Positions 36,212 through 46,000 of a stretch of DNA of 59,980 bases are shown in pieces. The stretch lies in contig CALXTU010000001.1 in the NCBI GenBank assembly GCA_944391495.1, positions 1-59,980 on the forward strand. Reading direction: 5' to 3'. Below the pieces are notes generated by a model. The model was not told where the DNA came from. It saw nothing but the letters and a program-made list of their open reading frames with translations, and did not search any database. The stretch's first letter is position 1, and every line of letters begins with the position of its first letter. Made by a program: the position numbers and the translations under genes. This DNA is from an uncultured Alphaproteobacteria bacterium (GTDB lineage Bacteria; Pseudomonadota; Alphaproteobacteria; RF32; CAG-239).

Positions 36212-37511
36212 TTACTCTCTCCTCTGTTTCAGACGATTGAAGCGTTTGTCTCTGTTGCCCGGTCTGAACTGCCGGCGCGGTTGTAAACTTGCTGCGGGTA
36301 ACAGACGGTTTAACCGATACATCTGCCGCGGCGGTTTCGGCCGATATTTTTACGGCAGATGAGGCGTCTGCCGCCGTGGCCGTTACGGTGTTTTGAACCG
36401 CAGATCTCCGAGGTGTTTGGGGTTTAGACTGCGTTGCCGATTGTTTCTCGGTACTTTCTTCTGACAGAAACTTACTGCGGGCCAAGGAAGTTTCTGCCGC
36501 CACACTTACATTACCAACCAATTTGGTCGCCGATACGGCCGAAACCGTCGTGTCCTTTTGAGATGCGGCCTGTTGCAATTGTTCCTGCAAATTTAACGGA
36601 CTGTAACTTTCCGGCTGCGTTGAAGCAGGCTCGGCTTTGGCACTGGCAGCTGTGACCATAACATCCGCCACCGAAACTTCCTGCGGCAAAGCTGCCTCTA
36701 CGGCTGCTGTCGCGACCGCCGGTTGCGCGGTTGTTAAAACCTCTGCCGACGTGCTTTCTGCCAAAACGGCCGCCGAACGAATAGCGTCGGCCCGATTGGA
36801 AACGGCAGTTTCAGTCGTCGACACAACTGCATCAGCTGTATCATCCGGCACTGCCGCAACGGCCTGATTATAAACTTCGGTTGCCTGGTTACAAGCATCA
36901 GACGCCGGGTCGACGCAAGCTTCTTCCATTTGTTCCCTGGCGTTTGCAATTTTATCTTTGCCCGAATCAACGACATCTGTATCCGCCTCTTCCTCAGGCG
37001 AAATTTCTTCATCATCTTCCCGATCAAGGAATTCTTCAGCCTGATCCTTGGCATCTTTAATATCATCTATCACGCCGAGAGCTTCTTCTTTATACGTCAT
37101 ATACTCCTCTTTTATGGCCTGGCCTTCGGCAATATATTCTGCAGCCTTGGCCTGATATTCCATAGCCTTGGCATTGAGCTCATTGTATTTGGCCACCAAC
37201 TCTTCTTTGCGCTCTTTGGCCGTTTCGATCCTGTCCTGAAGTTTCTCGGCTTTTTCTTTTACGCTTTCGGCCTTCTCTTTCAGTTTTTGTACTTTTTCGC
37301 CGCCAAGTTTGTCTAAATCAATGCCAACCTTGCCGGTAACAAGCTTACGCGCAATGCCGGAATATTTTTTTTGCACCAGTCCGGCTTCTTTTAAAAAGCT
37401 GTTGCTTTGCGTCAGGACGTTAGACAACAAATCGGTTCCGGCAAAAGCCCGGTTTCCCGCCAAAAGGAGCAGGCTCGCAACCAACCATAATGTTGTCCTC
37501 ATCTTCGTCAT
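36195..37511 (-). CDS. Secreted coiled-coil protein with one Cys-bracketed CxDPxSxxC motif
   Basis: 438 residues with a signal peptide (GNRAFAG). Residues ~60-165 are a Lys/Glu coiled coil (VKEKAEKLQDRIETAKERKEE...). This is followed by an acidic stretch and the motif EEACVDPASDACNQATEVYNQAV (near 195-215), found repeatedly in two other proteins here. The rest is Ala/Ser/Thr/Val-rich low complexity ending in a Gln/Arg-rich tail. The start overlaps the preceding stop as ATGA. It is likely a periplasmic or surface fibre-like component; no known family. Confidence 0.65.
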   Translation of the reverse strand: MTKMRTTLWLVASLLLLAGNRAFAGTDLLSNVLTQSNSFLKEAGLVQKKYSGIARKLVTGKVGIDLDKLGGEKVQKLKEKAESVKEKAEKLQDRIETAKERKEELVAKYNELNAKAMEYQAKAAEYIAEGQAIKEEYMTYKEEALGVIDDIKDAKDQAEEFLDREDDEEISPEEEADTDVVDSGKDKIANAREQMEEACVDPASDACNQATEVYNQAVAAVPDDTADAVVSTTETAVSNRADAIRSAAVLAESTSAEVLTTAQPAVATAAVEAALPQEVSVADVMVTAASAKAEPASTQPESYSPLNLQEQLQQAASQKDTTVSAVSATKLVGNVSVAAETSLARSKFLSEESTEKQSATQSKPQTPRRSAVQNTVTATAADASSAVKISAETAAADVSVKPSVTRSKFTTAPAVQTGQQRQTLQSSETEERVNVQQR

Positions 37512-38083
37512 TCGCTTTCCCCCGCTAATGCCAAAGAGGTGTCATTTACATCGACTTCCGTTTCGGCGACCAATGTTTCCAAAATGGAAATCATATTATC
37601 TATGTTGATTTGAGAAGCACGGTAGGTAATGGCCGCACTGAACACCGAAGCGTTGTCGTTCATTATTTTGTTATGGAACTCCATATCCTCCCGGGAATCG
37701 TTATCCAAACTGATGCTGGCCGTCGGATCCCGGCCGATCAGTTCGTCTATCCGGTCGCCATATTCACCGCCGTTGATTATTCCGTTGATTCCCCATTCCA
37801 GATAATCGGTCACATAATCACCGATAATTGCCCGTTTTTCAGCATCAAAGTCATAAAAGCCTATCGGTGTATTGGTTTCCCTGTCATATGCCAGGCGTTT
37901 AATGCAGTCTTCAGCAATGACCGGGGACTGCGAACTCAGGCCGCAACGTTTGGTTAATGTTTCCGGAACAATGAATCTTCCGTTATGATCGGTGCCGTCA
38001 TCAAGCTCGACAGACAATACATTGCCCGTATAAAACAGACTTATAAACACTGCCGTCAGCAAATATGTCGCTATCTTTTTCAT
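37508..38083 (-). CDS. Secreted protein of the T4SS operon, family not recognised
   Basis: 191 residues with a signal peptide (cleavage near VLSVE, ~25). The mature part has two Cys (TKRCGLSSQ, IAEDCIKRL) likely to form a disulphide, an aromatic/Asp-rich middle (IGFYDFDAEKRAIIGDYVTDYLEWGING) and a C-terminal helix. It lies between two coiled-coil genes; its stop overlaps the next start (ATGA). The arrangement, secreted small protein next to a secreted helical protein, is repeated with the 184/443-residue pair downstream, hinting at a duplicated gene pair. Confidence 0.6.
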   Translation of the reverse strand: MKKIATYLLTAVFISLFYTGNVLSVELDDGTDHNGRFIVPETLTKRCGLSSQSPVIAEDCIKRLAYDRETNTPIGFYDFDAEKRAIIGDYVTDYLEWGINGIINGGEYGDRIDELIGRDPTASISLDNDSREDMEFHNKIMNDNASVFSAAITYRASQINIDNMISILETLVAETEVDVNDTSLALAGESE

Positions 38084-38117
38084 CTTCGGCCTCTTTCATA
38101 ACAAACCTGTCTTTTCC

Positions 38118-40091
38118 TTATTCGGTCCGCAACCCTTTTTCCTGATACAATTTATACGTTTTCATGGTCAGAGAACGCGCCCACATCCGGCTTAACGCAT
38201 TAATGCGGGTTCCCATACTCGTGCTGACATCTAAAGAATATTTCCATGCCGTTTGAACATCGGGAACTTCTGCCGTTATGGCCGGATCAATAACATTGTT
38301 TTTAAAGGTTATGCTCTCATTATAGATGTTCATTGCCTCAAAATAAGCCGCCGCCATATATTCGGCCAAACCGTTATTAAGAGCTTTTTCGGCATCAACA
38401 ATTTCGGTCTTGCTCGTTTCATCCGAAACCTTGCTCAGAGCTTTATCATTGAGTTGGCGCAAACACTTATCCATATTGCCGTCTTCGGCCGCATCTTCAA
38501 AATTCAGATTATCACACTCCAGGCTCACAGCCTCCGGCACGACCAGAACATTGTTTGCCGTAACGCCGCCCTGACTTTCGCCGATGTCCAATGACAAGCT
38601 TGCAAAAGCCAAAGGATAAACTTGTCGGATCCGGCCGTAACCGAATGATGTTTTGAAAGTTGCACGGGTCGGACGTTGAACTGCCGGCGTGGCATTAAGT
38701 GACTTTGTCGGAACAATGCTTTCAACAGCGGTATTTGCATCTTGTTTTACACTTTGACCGGAAACGGATACGGCCTCTGTGGCAGCTTTAAGCGGCACGG
38801 TTTGGGATGAAACGGTTTTAACTGCCGCGGCGGTACCTGTCCGTGCCGGAATCGCTGTAACAGCCGTTGCTTTTGCAGGCGATACCTTTGTTGCGACGGC
38901 TGCATCTGTTTTAACCGCAGCACTTCCGACTGCCGCCGACGAGACGGCTTTGGTGCTGCCGGCCGCCTCAACCGCCTGAGCGGCAGACTGAACTTTTTGG
39001 GCTGTTGCGGCGGTACTTGTCTGTGCCGTAACGGCTGTTGCTTTTACGGGTGATACCTTTGTTGCGACGGTTGCATCTGTTTTAACCGCAGCACTTCCGA
39101 CTGCCGCCGACGAGACGGCTTTGGTGCTGCCGGCCGCCTCAACCGCCTGAGCGGCAGACTGAACTTTTTGGGCTGCTGCGGCGGTACCTGCCTGCGCCGA
39201 AACGGCTGTTGCCTCTATACCCGAAGTTGCTTCCGCCGTTGATGAAACAATTCCGGCAATCGGCTGACGTGACGGTCGGGCAACGGGGGTGTCAACAATT
39301 TCGGCCGCCATTCCGGCAGTTGCAGTTGTCTGAGTTGATGCAACGTTCAGTTCTCCTGTCTGAACATTAACAGTTGATGCATCCTGATTGGCTGTACCGA
39401 CGGCAACATCGGCCCGGTTATAGACACCGGTTGCCTGCATACAGGCTTCCGATTCCGGATCAGAACAAGCACTTTCCATTTCGGCCTGAGCGTTTTCAAG
39501 TTCGGTATACGCTTCGGTTGCCTGTGTACAAGCCTCGGATTCCGGATCGGCACAAGCCTCATCCATCTGCTCTTTGGCGCTTGCAACCTTACTTTTGGCT
39601 GCATCAATAACATCTGAAACCTGGCCTTTAATGCTTTCGGCCTGATCTTTAACCTCATTAATTTTATCTTTGGCTTCATCAACCGTGCTTGTAACCGTAT
39701 CTTTGACTTCGTTAACCGTATCTTTGACTTCATCAATCTTTTCTTTGGCCTGATTTACCCGGTCTTCAATTTCGGCTTTATAGGCTTCGGCCTTGACCTT
39801 ATATTCTTCAACACGTTCTTTATACTCCTGGATTTTTTCCATTTTTTCCTGGAGTTTTTCTTTCTGATTGGTAATAAACTCGGTTACGGTTTTTTTGGCC
39901 GTACCGATGGCAGACATGGTTTTTTGATATTGCTCAACCTGAGTGATGCTTTCTTTAACGTTATTTAACGTATTGCCTACTTCGGTTGCGGCCTGAATGG
40001 TCCCCGGAATGTCCAATGTCGGTATCTGCGCCCGGACGACGGCGGGAATCGCCAGCACTCCCAGCAAAAGCATAAAAAAACGAGATTTCAT
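38118..40091 (-). CDS. Secreted coiled-coil/low-complexity protein with tandem 57-residue repeats
   Basis: 657 residues with a signal peptide (PAVVRAQ). Residues ~30-160 form a coiled coil (KEKLQEKMEKIQEYKERVEEY...). Two Cys-bracketed motifs follow (DEACADPESEACTQATEAY and ESACSDPESEACMQATGVY). The centre is Ala/Val/Ser/Thr low complexity containing a 171-bp near-perfect tandem repeat. The last ~190 residues are globular, with KTSFGYGRIRQVYPLAFASL and paired Cys. GGGAGAAAGG precedes the start, and a TATAAT lies 30 bases upstream. It heads the long run of genes down to virB11. No family recognised. Confidence 0.65.
   Translation of the reverse strand: MKSRFFMLLLGVLAIPAVVRAQIPTLDIPGTIQAATEVGNTLNNVKESITQVEQYQKTMSAIGTAKKTVTEFITNQKEKLQEKMEKIQEYKERVEEYKVKAEAYKAEIEDRVNQAKEKIDEVKDTVNEVKDTVTSTVDEAKDKINEVKDQAESIKGQVSDVIDAAKSKVASAKEQMDEACADPESEACTQATEAYTELENAQAEMESACSDPESEACMQATGVYNRADVAVGTANQDASTVNVQTGELNVASTQTTATAGMAAEIVDTPVARPSRQPIAGIVSSTAEATSGIEATAVSAQAGTAAAAQKVQSAAQAVEAAGSTKAVSSAAVGSAAVKTDATVATKVSPVKATAVTAQTSTAATAQKVQSAAQAVEAAGSTKAVSSAAVGSAAVKTDAAVATKVSPAKATAVTAIPARTGTAAAVKTVSSQTVPLKAATEAVSVSGQSVKQDANTAVESIVPTKSLNATPAVQRPTRATFKTSFGYGRIRQVYPLAFASLSLDIGESQGGVTANNVLVVPEAVSLECDNLNFEDAAEDGNMDKCLRQLNDKALSKVSDETSKTEIVDAEKALNNGLAEYMAAAYFEAMNIYNESITFKNNVIDPAITAEVPDVQTAWKYSLDVSTSMGTRINALSRMWARSLTMKTYKLYQEKGLRTE
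38825..39210 (-). repeat. 171-bp tandem repeat inside the secreted coiled-coil gene
   Basis: The stretch beginning GTTGCGACGG at 38890 recurs at 39061 with very few changes. Flanking sequence (GCGGCGGTAC...) extends it to about 2.2 copies. The period of 171 bases keeps the frame and encodes a 57-residue Ala/Val/Ser-rich unit. The near-identity at DNA level indicates recent duplication or ongoing gene conversion, so copy number probably varies between strains. Confidence 0.8.
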
Positions 40092-40114
40092 GGCCTTTCT
40101 CCCAAACAGTCCGC

Positions 40115-40135
40115 CCTATTATTATAGTAGCATAA
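40115..40135 (-). promoter_or_regulatory. Candidate promoter for the secreted-protein/virB8-virB11 operon
   Basis: A perfect TATAAT lies on the minus strand at 40126-40121, about 30 bases before the ATG at 40091, in the only sizeable gap (79 bases) between virB4 and the next gene. No good -35 box is visible at 16-18 bases, so it is either activator-dependent or weak. Read-through from virB3-virB4 is also possible, because no terminator was found in the gap. Confidence 0.4.
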
Positions 40136-40170
40136 AATTGCCTGCAGATAAACGAATTAACTCATTTACC

Positions 40171-42600
40171 TTAAAGATTTAAATATTTTGTAACAAAATT
40201 ATCCTCGCCATATTCTTTGATGAGTTCCTCAACCAGCAATACGTTTTTGCGACCGGAATTGTAAAGTTTCAGATACGGCCCCAAGCCGCTCAGGTCAACA
40301 TCTAAGATGACCGACTCTCCGGTTGCCGGACGCGAAAGCAGAATGGCATACGGGAAATCGCGGTAAGATTTGCCGAAGATGAAGTCGGTTTCGGCATCAG
40401 TCAAGTTCCAGTTGACATAATCTTCCGGCATCGCCTGAGGGTTGCGGAAAAAGATAACCGTCTGGCATTGACCGCGGATAACCTCACCAACCCCGAGTTT
40501 ATCAATAATATTCGGCTGTTGGAATGCACAGAGATACGCCTGACGCTTTTTACGTCCTTCCTGCAGACCGATAACGAAATAATCACGGAACATCGGGTGC
40601 TTTAACATCGGCGCGGTTTCGTCAATCATAATCAGCGACGGTACGCCGGTTTCACCGGTTTCGGACTGGATACGGTGCATAATATAGCTGATGACCGCCG
40701 GGGCCAGGATTTCGTCTTCAAAAATGTGGGTGAAGTCAAAGGCCATAAACCGTTTAACTTTCAAATCAAGGCTGTCGTTCTGGGCATTGAAAATGGCACC
40801 GTACTGGTCGGGATTAACCCATTTGAACAGCTCGCGGCGCATATTGCCGGTCGGCGAAAAGCAACTCTTGTACAAGTTGGTCATCATACGTTCTTCCGGA
40901 CGCAGATAGTCAAACGCCGTGGTTACCGCACGGGCAATTTCTTTTTCCGAAACGGCATCGTCAACCATTGTAATGGCGCGCATCCACCGCCGCAAAAAGG
41001 CGCGGTTGTTCGGTGTATTGGCACAGTCAAACGGGTTGAGGGAAACATTCTTTTCATCACCCTCAAAACCGACATAGGCTCCCTGAATGGCCCGGGTAAA
41101 AATTTCGGCACCGCGATGGCGGTCAAAGAAAAACACTTTCAAGTCGGCATGCCTCATGGCCTGCCCGGCCAAAAAGGTCAGCAATGTCGTTTTACCTTGT
41201 CCGGTCGGACCGATAATACAGCAGTGCGCCACGGCAGAATCTTCGGAAGACACGTGAAACTGGAACCGATATGCCGAACCGGCCGTCGTCCGGAACACCG
41301 AAATCGCCCCCGGCCCCCAGTCTGATTTGGAAAAGCCCTCGGACGGCTTGTCAAACGAAATGGCGGTTGCCACCACGCGCGACAGATAGCGGTATGTCCG
41401 CGGCAGGGTTTCATATGTCGGAAACTGATTAAAGAACGTTGCCTGGGCAACCCAGCCCTCACGCACCGGCGTTACACTGAACAGGCGGCAGATACGCTGG
41501 ACTTCACCTTCGGCATAATCCAGTTCTTCTTTACTTTCACCGCGCAAAATAATGGCCATGGCATATTCCGTTAAGGCCTGGTGATCACTGTCGCTTTCTT
41601 CAATGGCGGCCAGAACCTCGCCGTATTGGTCAATAACATCGCCGGAAAAGCTGGTCATGGCGGCCATACGCTGCTGCTGCAAGAGCAGGGCTCTCGCCTG
41701 CGGCTTGAAAATCGGCCGGACGTTGTGCAGCAAAACCAACTCGCAGTCAATTGCCAACAGAGAGTTGACCATTGCCTCGTCCATATAATCGCCGGAGGAA
41801 CGAATTCCCATTACAATTTCGTAAAGCTCTTTTTCGCCGGAAAAGAATTTTATAACACCCTCTTCACCGGTAAAATGAATATGATCGGCCGTCAACAGCT
41901 GGTTGAGCTGAGCGCCGGTAGCACCGTGAACCTTGGGCTCCGGCCGGGATATCGGTGAACAGAGTTTTGAATAAACGATAAACGGGCTGTCTTCGGCGGC
42001 GCTGCCTTCTTCTTCAATCAACGGCTTTACGCCGTAGTCGTTCAATGTGGCGACCAGCGATTGCGACGCATAGTTCAAATCTTTAAGGTTTTCGTCCCGG
42101 TCGGCAACCGACAAAACAATATAATGCGTGTTGAAGAAGACGCGGCTGATGTTTTCCTGCCAGATCTCGGAAATTTTTTCCAGCAACGGATTGTTAAAGT
42201 CATTGACGTTTTCTTCCAACGGAACCTTTTCGCGTAAGGTTATGATCCGGCAGGTTACCTGCAAATCAGACATACCGTCGATCCAGGACTTGCGCGCCTC
42301 AAGCATGGAGGCTACTTTTTCCTCAGTGGCAAAGGCAAGATCGGCGCCCGTCACCCTGAAAATGCGCGCCAGCGAACCGTTGTAACAGCGAATGGTCATG
42401 CCGTCAGAAAGGAGCTTTTCAAAAGGCATAAAGTCACATACCCGGGATTCACGCGGGTGCGGTAAGACCAAATGCCCGAATTTGGTTGCCCAAAAGCCGG
42501 CAAAGGCCGCGGCGGAAACAAAGCCGATAATCGCCACGATAACTTCAATATTTGACAGACCTTCAACGAAGATCGAAAAAAAGTCATAATCAGGGCGCAA
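40171..42600 (-). CDS. virB4: VirB4-type T4SS ATPase
   Basis: 809 residues, a normal VirB4 length. The reading frame begins with TTG at 42600, seven bases after an AAAGGGGA site, and overlaps the virB3 stop; no earlier ATG exists. An N-terminal membrane segment (about 17-37) is followed by the VirB4 N domain and the ATPase domain with Walker A GPTGQGKTT (464-472), Walker B PSLIMIDETAPML (~655) and the later AFQQPNIIDKL and FFRNPQAMPEDY blocks. VirB4 energises assembly and secretion at the inner membrane. Position directly after virB3 is the standard arrangement. Confidence 0.93.
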   Translation of the reverse strand: MRPDYDFFSIFVEGLSNIEVIVAIIGFVSAAAFAGFWATKFGHLVLPHPRESRVCDFMPFEKLLSDGMTIRCYNGSLARIFRVTGADLAFATEEKVASMLEARKSWIDGMSDLQVTCRIITLREKVPLEENVNDFNNPLLEKISEIWQENISRVFFNTHYIVLSVADRDENLKDLNYASQSLVATLNDYGVKPLIEEEGSAAEDSPFIVYSKLCSPISRPEPKVHGATGAQLNQLLTADHIHFTGEEGVIKFFSGEKELYEIVMGIRSSGDYMDEAMVNSLLAIDCELVLLHNVRPIFKPQARALLLQQQRMAAMTSFSGDVIDQYGEVLAAIEESDSDHQALTEYAMAIILRGESKEELDYAEGEVQRICRLFSVTPVREGWVAQATFFNQFPTYETLPRTYRYLSRVVATAISFDKPSEGFSKSDWGPGAISVFRTTAGSAYRFQFHVSSEDSAVAHCCIIGPTGQGKTTLLTFLAGQAMRHADLKVFFFDRHRGAEIFTRAIQGAYVGFEGDEKNVSLNPFDCANTPNNRAFLRRWMRAITMVDDAVSEKEIARAVTTAFDYLRPEERMMTNLYKSCFSPTGNMRRELFKWVNPDQYGAIFNAQNDSLDLKVKRFMAFDFTHIFEDEILAPAVISYIMHRIQSETGETGVPSLIMIDETAPMLKHPMFRDYFVIGLQEGRKKRQAYLCAFQQPNIIDKLGVGEVIRGQCQTVIFFRNPQAMPEDYVNWNLTDAETDFIFGKSYRDFPYAILLSRPATGESVILDVDLSGLGPYLKLYNSGRKNVLLVEELIKEYGEDNFVTKYLNL

Positions 42601-42880
42601 ATTTATTCCCCTTTACTTTATACAGGTTGGTTGTTTTTTTGGCGGTCTGGCCATAAGCCTGAATCATGGCGGAAATATGCGGCTCCTTAACTCCCATGAA
42701 GACACAGGCTATATGCCCCAAAACCAGAGAACACATAAACCACAGCGGGTTGACGTCAAATGTCCCTAAGAACATAAACATGATCGGGAACTGCACGCCC
42801 ATATTAATCATCACGGGCAAAAAAGGCCCCCATAGTATCTTGGGCGGATTGGCCACGGCTTTTAAGATGACTTCACGCAT
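42590..42880 (-). CDS. virB3: VirB3-type T4SS membrane protein
   Basis: 96 residues, the family length. A basic start VILKAVANPPKILWGPFLPVMI, where VirB3 proteins carry a similar 'pp.l.Gvp' phrase, leads into two adjacent hydrophobic spans (about 20-38 and 44-62) and a basic C-terminal tail. GGGGATTGAA precedes the ATG. It overlaps virB4 by 11 bases, so translation is coupled. VirB3 is a small inner-membrane partner of VirB4. Confidence 0.88.
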   Translation of the reverse strand: MREVILKAVANPPKILWGPFLPVMINMGVQFPIMFMFLGTFDVNPLWFMCSLVLGHIACVFMGVKEPHISAMIQAYGQTAKKTTNLYKVKGNKFAP

Positions 42881-42912
42881 TTCAATCCCCTTTTGCGGTC
42901 CGATGTTATTTT

Positions 42913-42941
42913 ATGATAAAACATCCGCCTTCTTTTAGCAA
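42913..42941 (-). promoter_or_regulatory. Candidate promoter of virB3-virB4
   Basis: Minus-strand TTGCTA (42941-42936), a 17-base spacer and TATCAT (42918-42913). The -10 lies inside an imperfect palindrome, GATGTT...AACATC, which could be an operator. It stands ~35 bases before the virB3 ATG and just downstream of the terminator of the VirB2-like operon. Confidence 0.5.
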
Positions 42942-42985
42942 CCGGACAAACAACTTTATCCTACAAGTATTTACCGGAAGCCTGC

Positions 42986-43025
42986 AAAAAAAACAGAGGT
43001 ATACCATCATATTTAAGTATACCTC
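42986..43025 (-). terminator. Rho-independent terminator of the VirB2-like operon
   Basis: On the minus strand GAGGTATAC (43025-43017) and GTATACCTC (43004-42996) form a 9-bp perfect stem around a 12-base loop, followed by TG and eight T (42993-42986). It lies ~25 bases after the stop of the 1709-residue gene and isolates it from virB3-virB4. Confidence 0.85.
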
Positions 43026-43049
43026 CGTTTTATGAATAATGCGTTAATT

Positions 43050-46000
43050 TCAGCTGCCTTTCAGCTCTTTTCCCAAGCGGGCGATTTCGCTTTCGGCAGT
43101 CTGATAGTCACTCTGCGCTTTGGCATAATTATTGCTGGCCTGCCGCAGTTTGGCCTGGTATTCGTCATACAAGGCTTTAGCCTCTTTATATTCGTCATAA
43201 AGCTGCGAAGCGCGAAGCAAAGCGGCCTGATCCCCCGGCGTAAGGTTGTTTCTGGCCTGAGTATAGGCTGCGGCAGCCTGATCGACAACCGTACGTTGTC
43301 TGCTGACCGAAACCTCATATTGGTTCATATCGGCAGCGGCTTGTTTCATTACAGCCTCTGAGGTTTGCAGCGTATTTTTGGAGGCATCAAGCGATGTCTG
43401 AAGATAGTTTTGTTCATAACCGCCCAAACTGCTTTTCAGACTATCATACTCCTGCTGCGCCGCGTTTACCTCGTTGGCGGCCAGTTCGTAATTGTTTTTC
43501 AATCTGTCCGCCAGACGGCAGTCGGCCGTATCGCCGCTCTGCTGACATCTGGCGGCAGCTTCTTCATAAGCACTGTGCGTTTGCTCGGCGACACCCTGTT
43601 TTTCGGTCAACGAATTTTTGGCGGCATCAGTTTTATTCTTCTGTTCAATATAATTGTTTTTGGCCGATTGTGCCACGGCATCCGGGCTGGTTTCCGACAG
43701 ATATTGATTAATCAACATCTGATTATCGATATCCTCGCTGGAATTCAGACGGCTGTCGCCGGTTTTATTGACATCTTCGTTGGTATAAGATGCCAGCCGG
43801 TCGGCCGCATCATTGGCCTGAGAATACGCATTATTGTAAGCATCTTCGGCCTGTTTTTGCTGCTGTGACAGATCCTGATATTCTTTGTTTTTCTCGTCAG
43901 AATCCTTTTTCTTGTCGCTCATGACCGTCAGCTTATCCTGATAAGCCTGTTTGAGGTTCTCAATTTCTTCCGCACTCTTGCCCTCAGCAACGGCCTGTTC
44001 ATAGGCTTTTTTAGCTGCCTGAGCATCTGCAACGGCGTCATTGTATTCATTTTTGGCATTATCGGCGGCAGAAGCGGCATCATCTATCTGAGAGTTAATA
44101 TCATTAATCTGTTTCTGTGCATCTTCCGCCTGTTTTTGCGCATTGTCATAATCGCGCTGAGCCTGACTCTGATTGGTTTTCAAAGAATTTTGATAAGCGT
44201 CTTCGGCTTTTTCTTTGGCATTGTTATAATCATTTCTGGCCTGATCAAGCTGCTTATTCTTGTTGTCCAGAGCGGACTCGGCAGCATCGGCGGCCATTTT
44301 GGCGGTTGAGCAGACGGAACCTGACGGATCATTGGCACAGGCATCAGCCGCGGTCTGTTTTTTCTTTGCGACATCGGATTCAAGCTCGCCGATTTCCTGT
44401 TCCATCGCATTCATCTGGGTATACAGCGTATTAACCTCATCCTGTGCCTGCTGATATTGCTGGTCAGCCAGGGTGGCTTCATTTTCCAGCGTCTGCACTG
44501 ATTTCTCCGCTTCGTAATTCAGTTGTTTTTCCATGTTGCGACGTTCATTTTCAGCTTGAGCCTCTTGGCGATATTGAGCATTTGCTTCTTGTTTGCCGAT
44601 CAGATTTTCGGCGACCTGCTGCTGATGGGCTTCCTCCTTCTTTTCCTGCCGGCGGTCGTTAATGCTCTGGCTGCCGCCGATAGAAAAGTCCTCAACCACA
44701 TTGGTTACGGTACCGGCCTGCATAATACCATCCTGAGCAAGATTATTGAGTTCAGATGATTTGTTGCCGATATCATTTGCCGTATCCTGCAAGCCGGTCA
44801 GGAAATTATCGTCGGTTTTAATGACTTCTTCCGTAAGAGGCTTGCCGTCGCTGCCGGTCAGAACTTCGCCAGTGTCCGGGTCAACAACCTGTTGATCCTC
44901 TTTTACAACCTCTTTATTTTCTTCATCCCAGGATTGGCCTTTCAATGCGGCATCAACGGCATTGGTTGCCTCACCCAGATTGCGGCGATCCTGCAATTCC
45001 TGCTGCTGCTCGACACTCTTGCCCATATCCTGAATATTATTGGATATGTTTGAGGCGGCGCCGGTCAACGCGCCGACGGTTCCGGTGGTGGTTGAAACGG
45101 CCGAATTGACGTTGTTCAAGATAGTGCCGGCATTGGCGATAATATTCGTCAGGCTGGCGCCTTCCATAGCCTGAACGGCCTGTTTGATGTTGGCAACATT
45201 GTCTTTGACGTTTTCATAACGAGCATAAACGTCTTGAGCGGTTGAAGCAACGGTCTTGGCCGTATTGGCAACTTTTTTGGCCGTTGAAACAATATCTTTA
45301 ATACAACTGGTGAAATTTGACCAACCGGAAGCTTCGGCATCTTTTTGACAGAATTTGCGCGCTTCTTCCTCTGTGGTAGTTTCTGCCGTTACATCACCTT
45401 GCGCAGCAACCTCAGCTTCTTTATCTTTGAATGCCCGGACACCGACATCATTATAATCCGTGTCGCCGTAAACATAGTAGGTATCGGCAAAGGCATTGGC
45501 TAACCGACTGTCTGCCGGACCTCCGGTGCCACTGGTATTGCTGTCCCATACACCGATATAATACTGATCTTCCTGACCGACAAAGTATTCAATCAGCCGG
45601 CCCATATTGGCCACCAGGAACAATCCCATGGCGATATTGGCAAACCACTTCCAGCTTAATTTATTGAAAATGGCCATCCAGGCAAAGGCAATTAACCCGA
45701 AACCGGCAAAGATGTAAACAATCGGCTTTAAGCTGACAACAACCAGTGCCGCCCGGCGGGTGACTTTTTCGAGAACGTCACCGCCGCCGTCATAGTTAAA
45801 ATACTGCGAACGATAACCGCCTAAACTATATGGACCGCTGTCGCCGATTGTCCGGCTCTGTGAAATATCAACAACGCCCATACCGCCGGGTTCAGTAGTT
45901 TTTAAGCGACGAGCAGCAGCAGCCACGCCGGCGCCATATTTAAATTCTGTCTCACAAGCTGTATCACCATTGCAGGTTAAATTCATCACTTTGTCCATTG

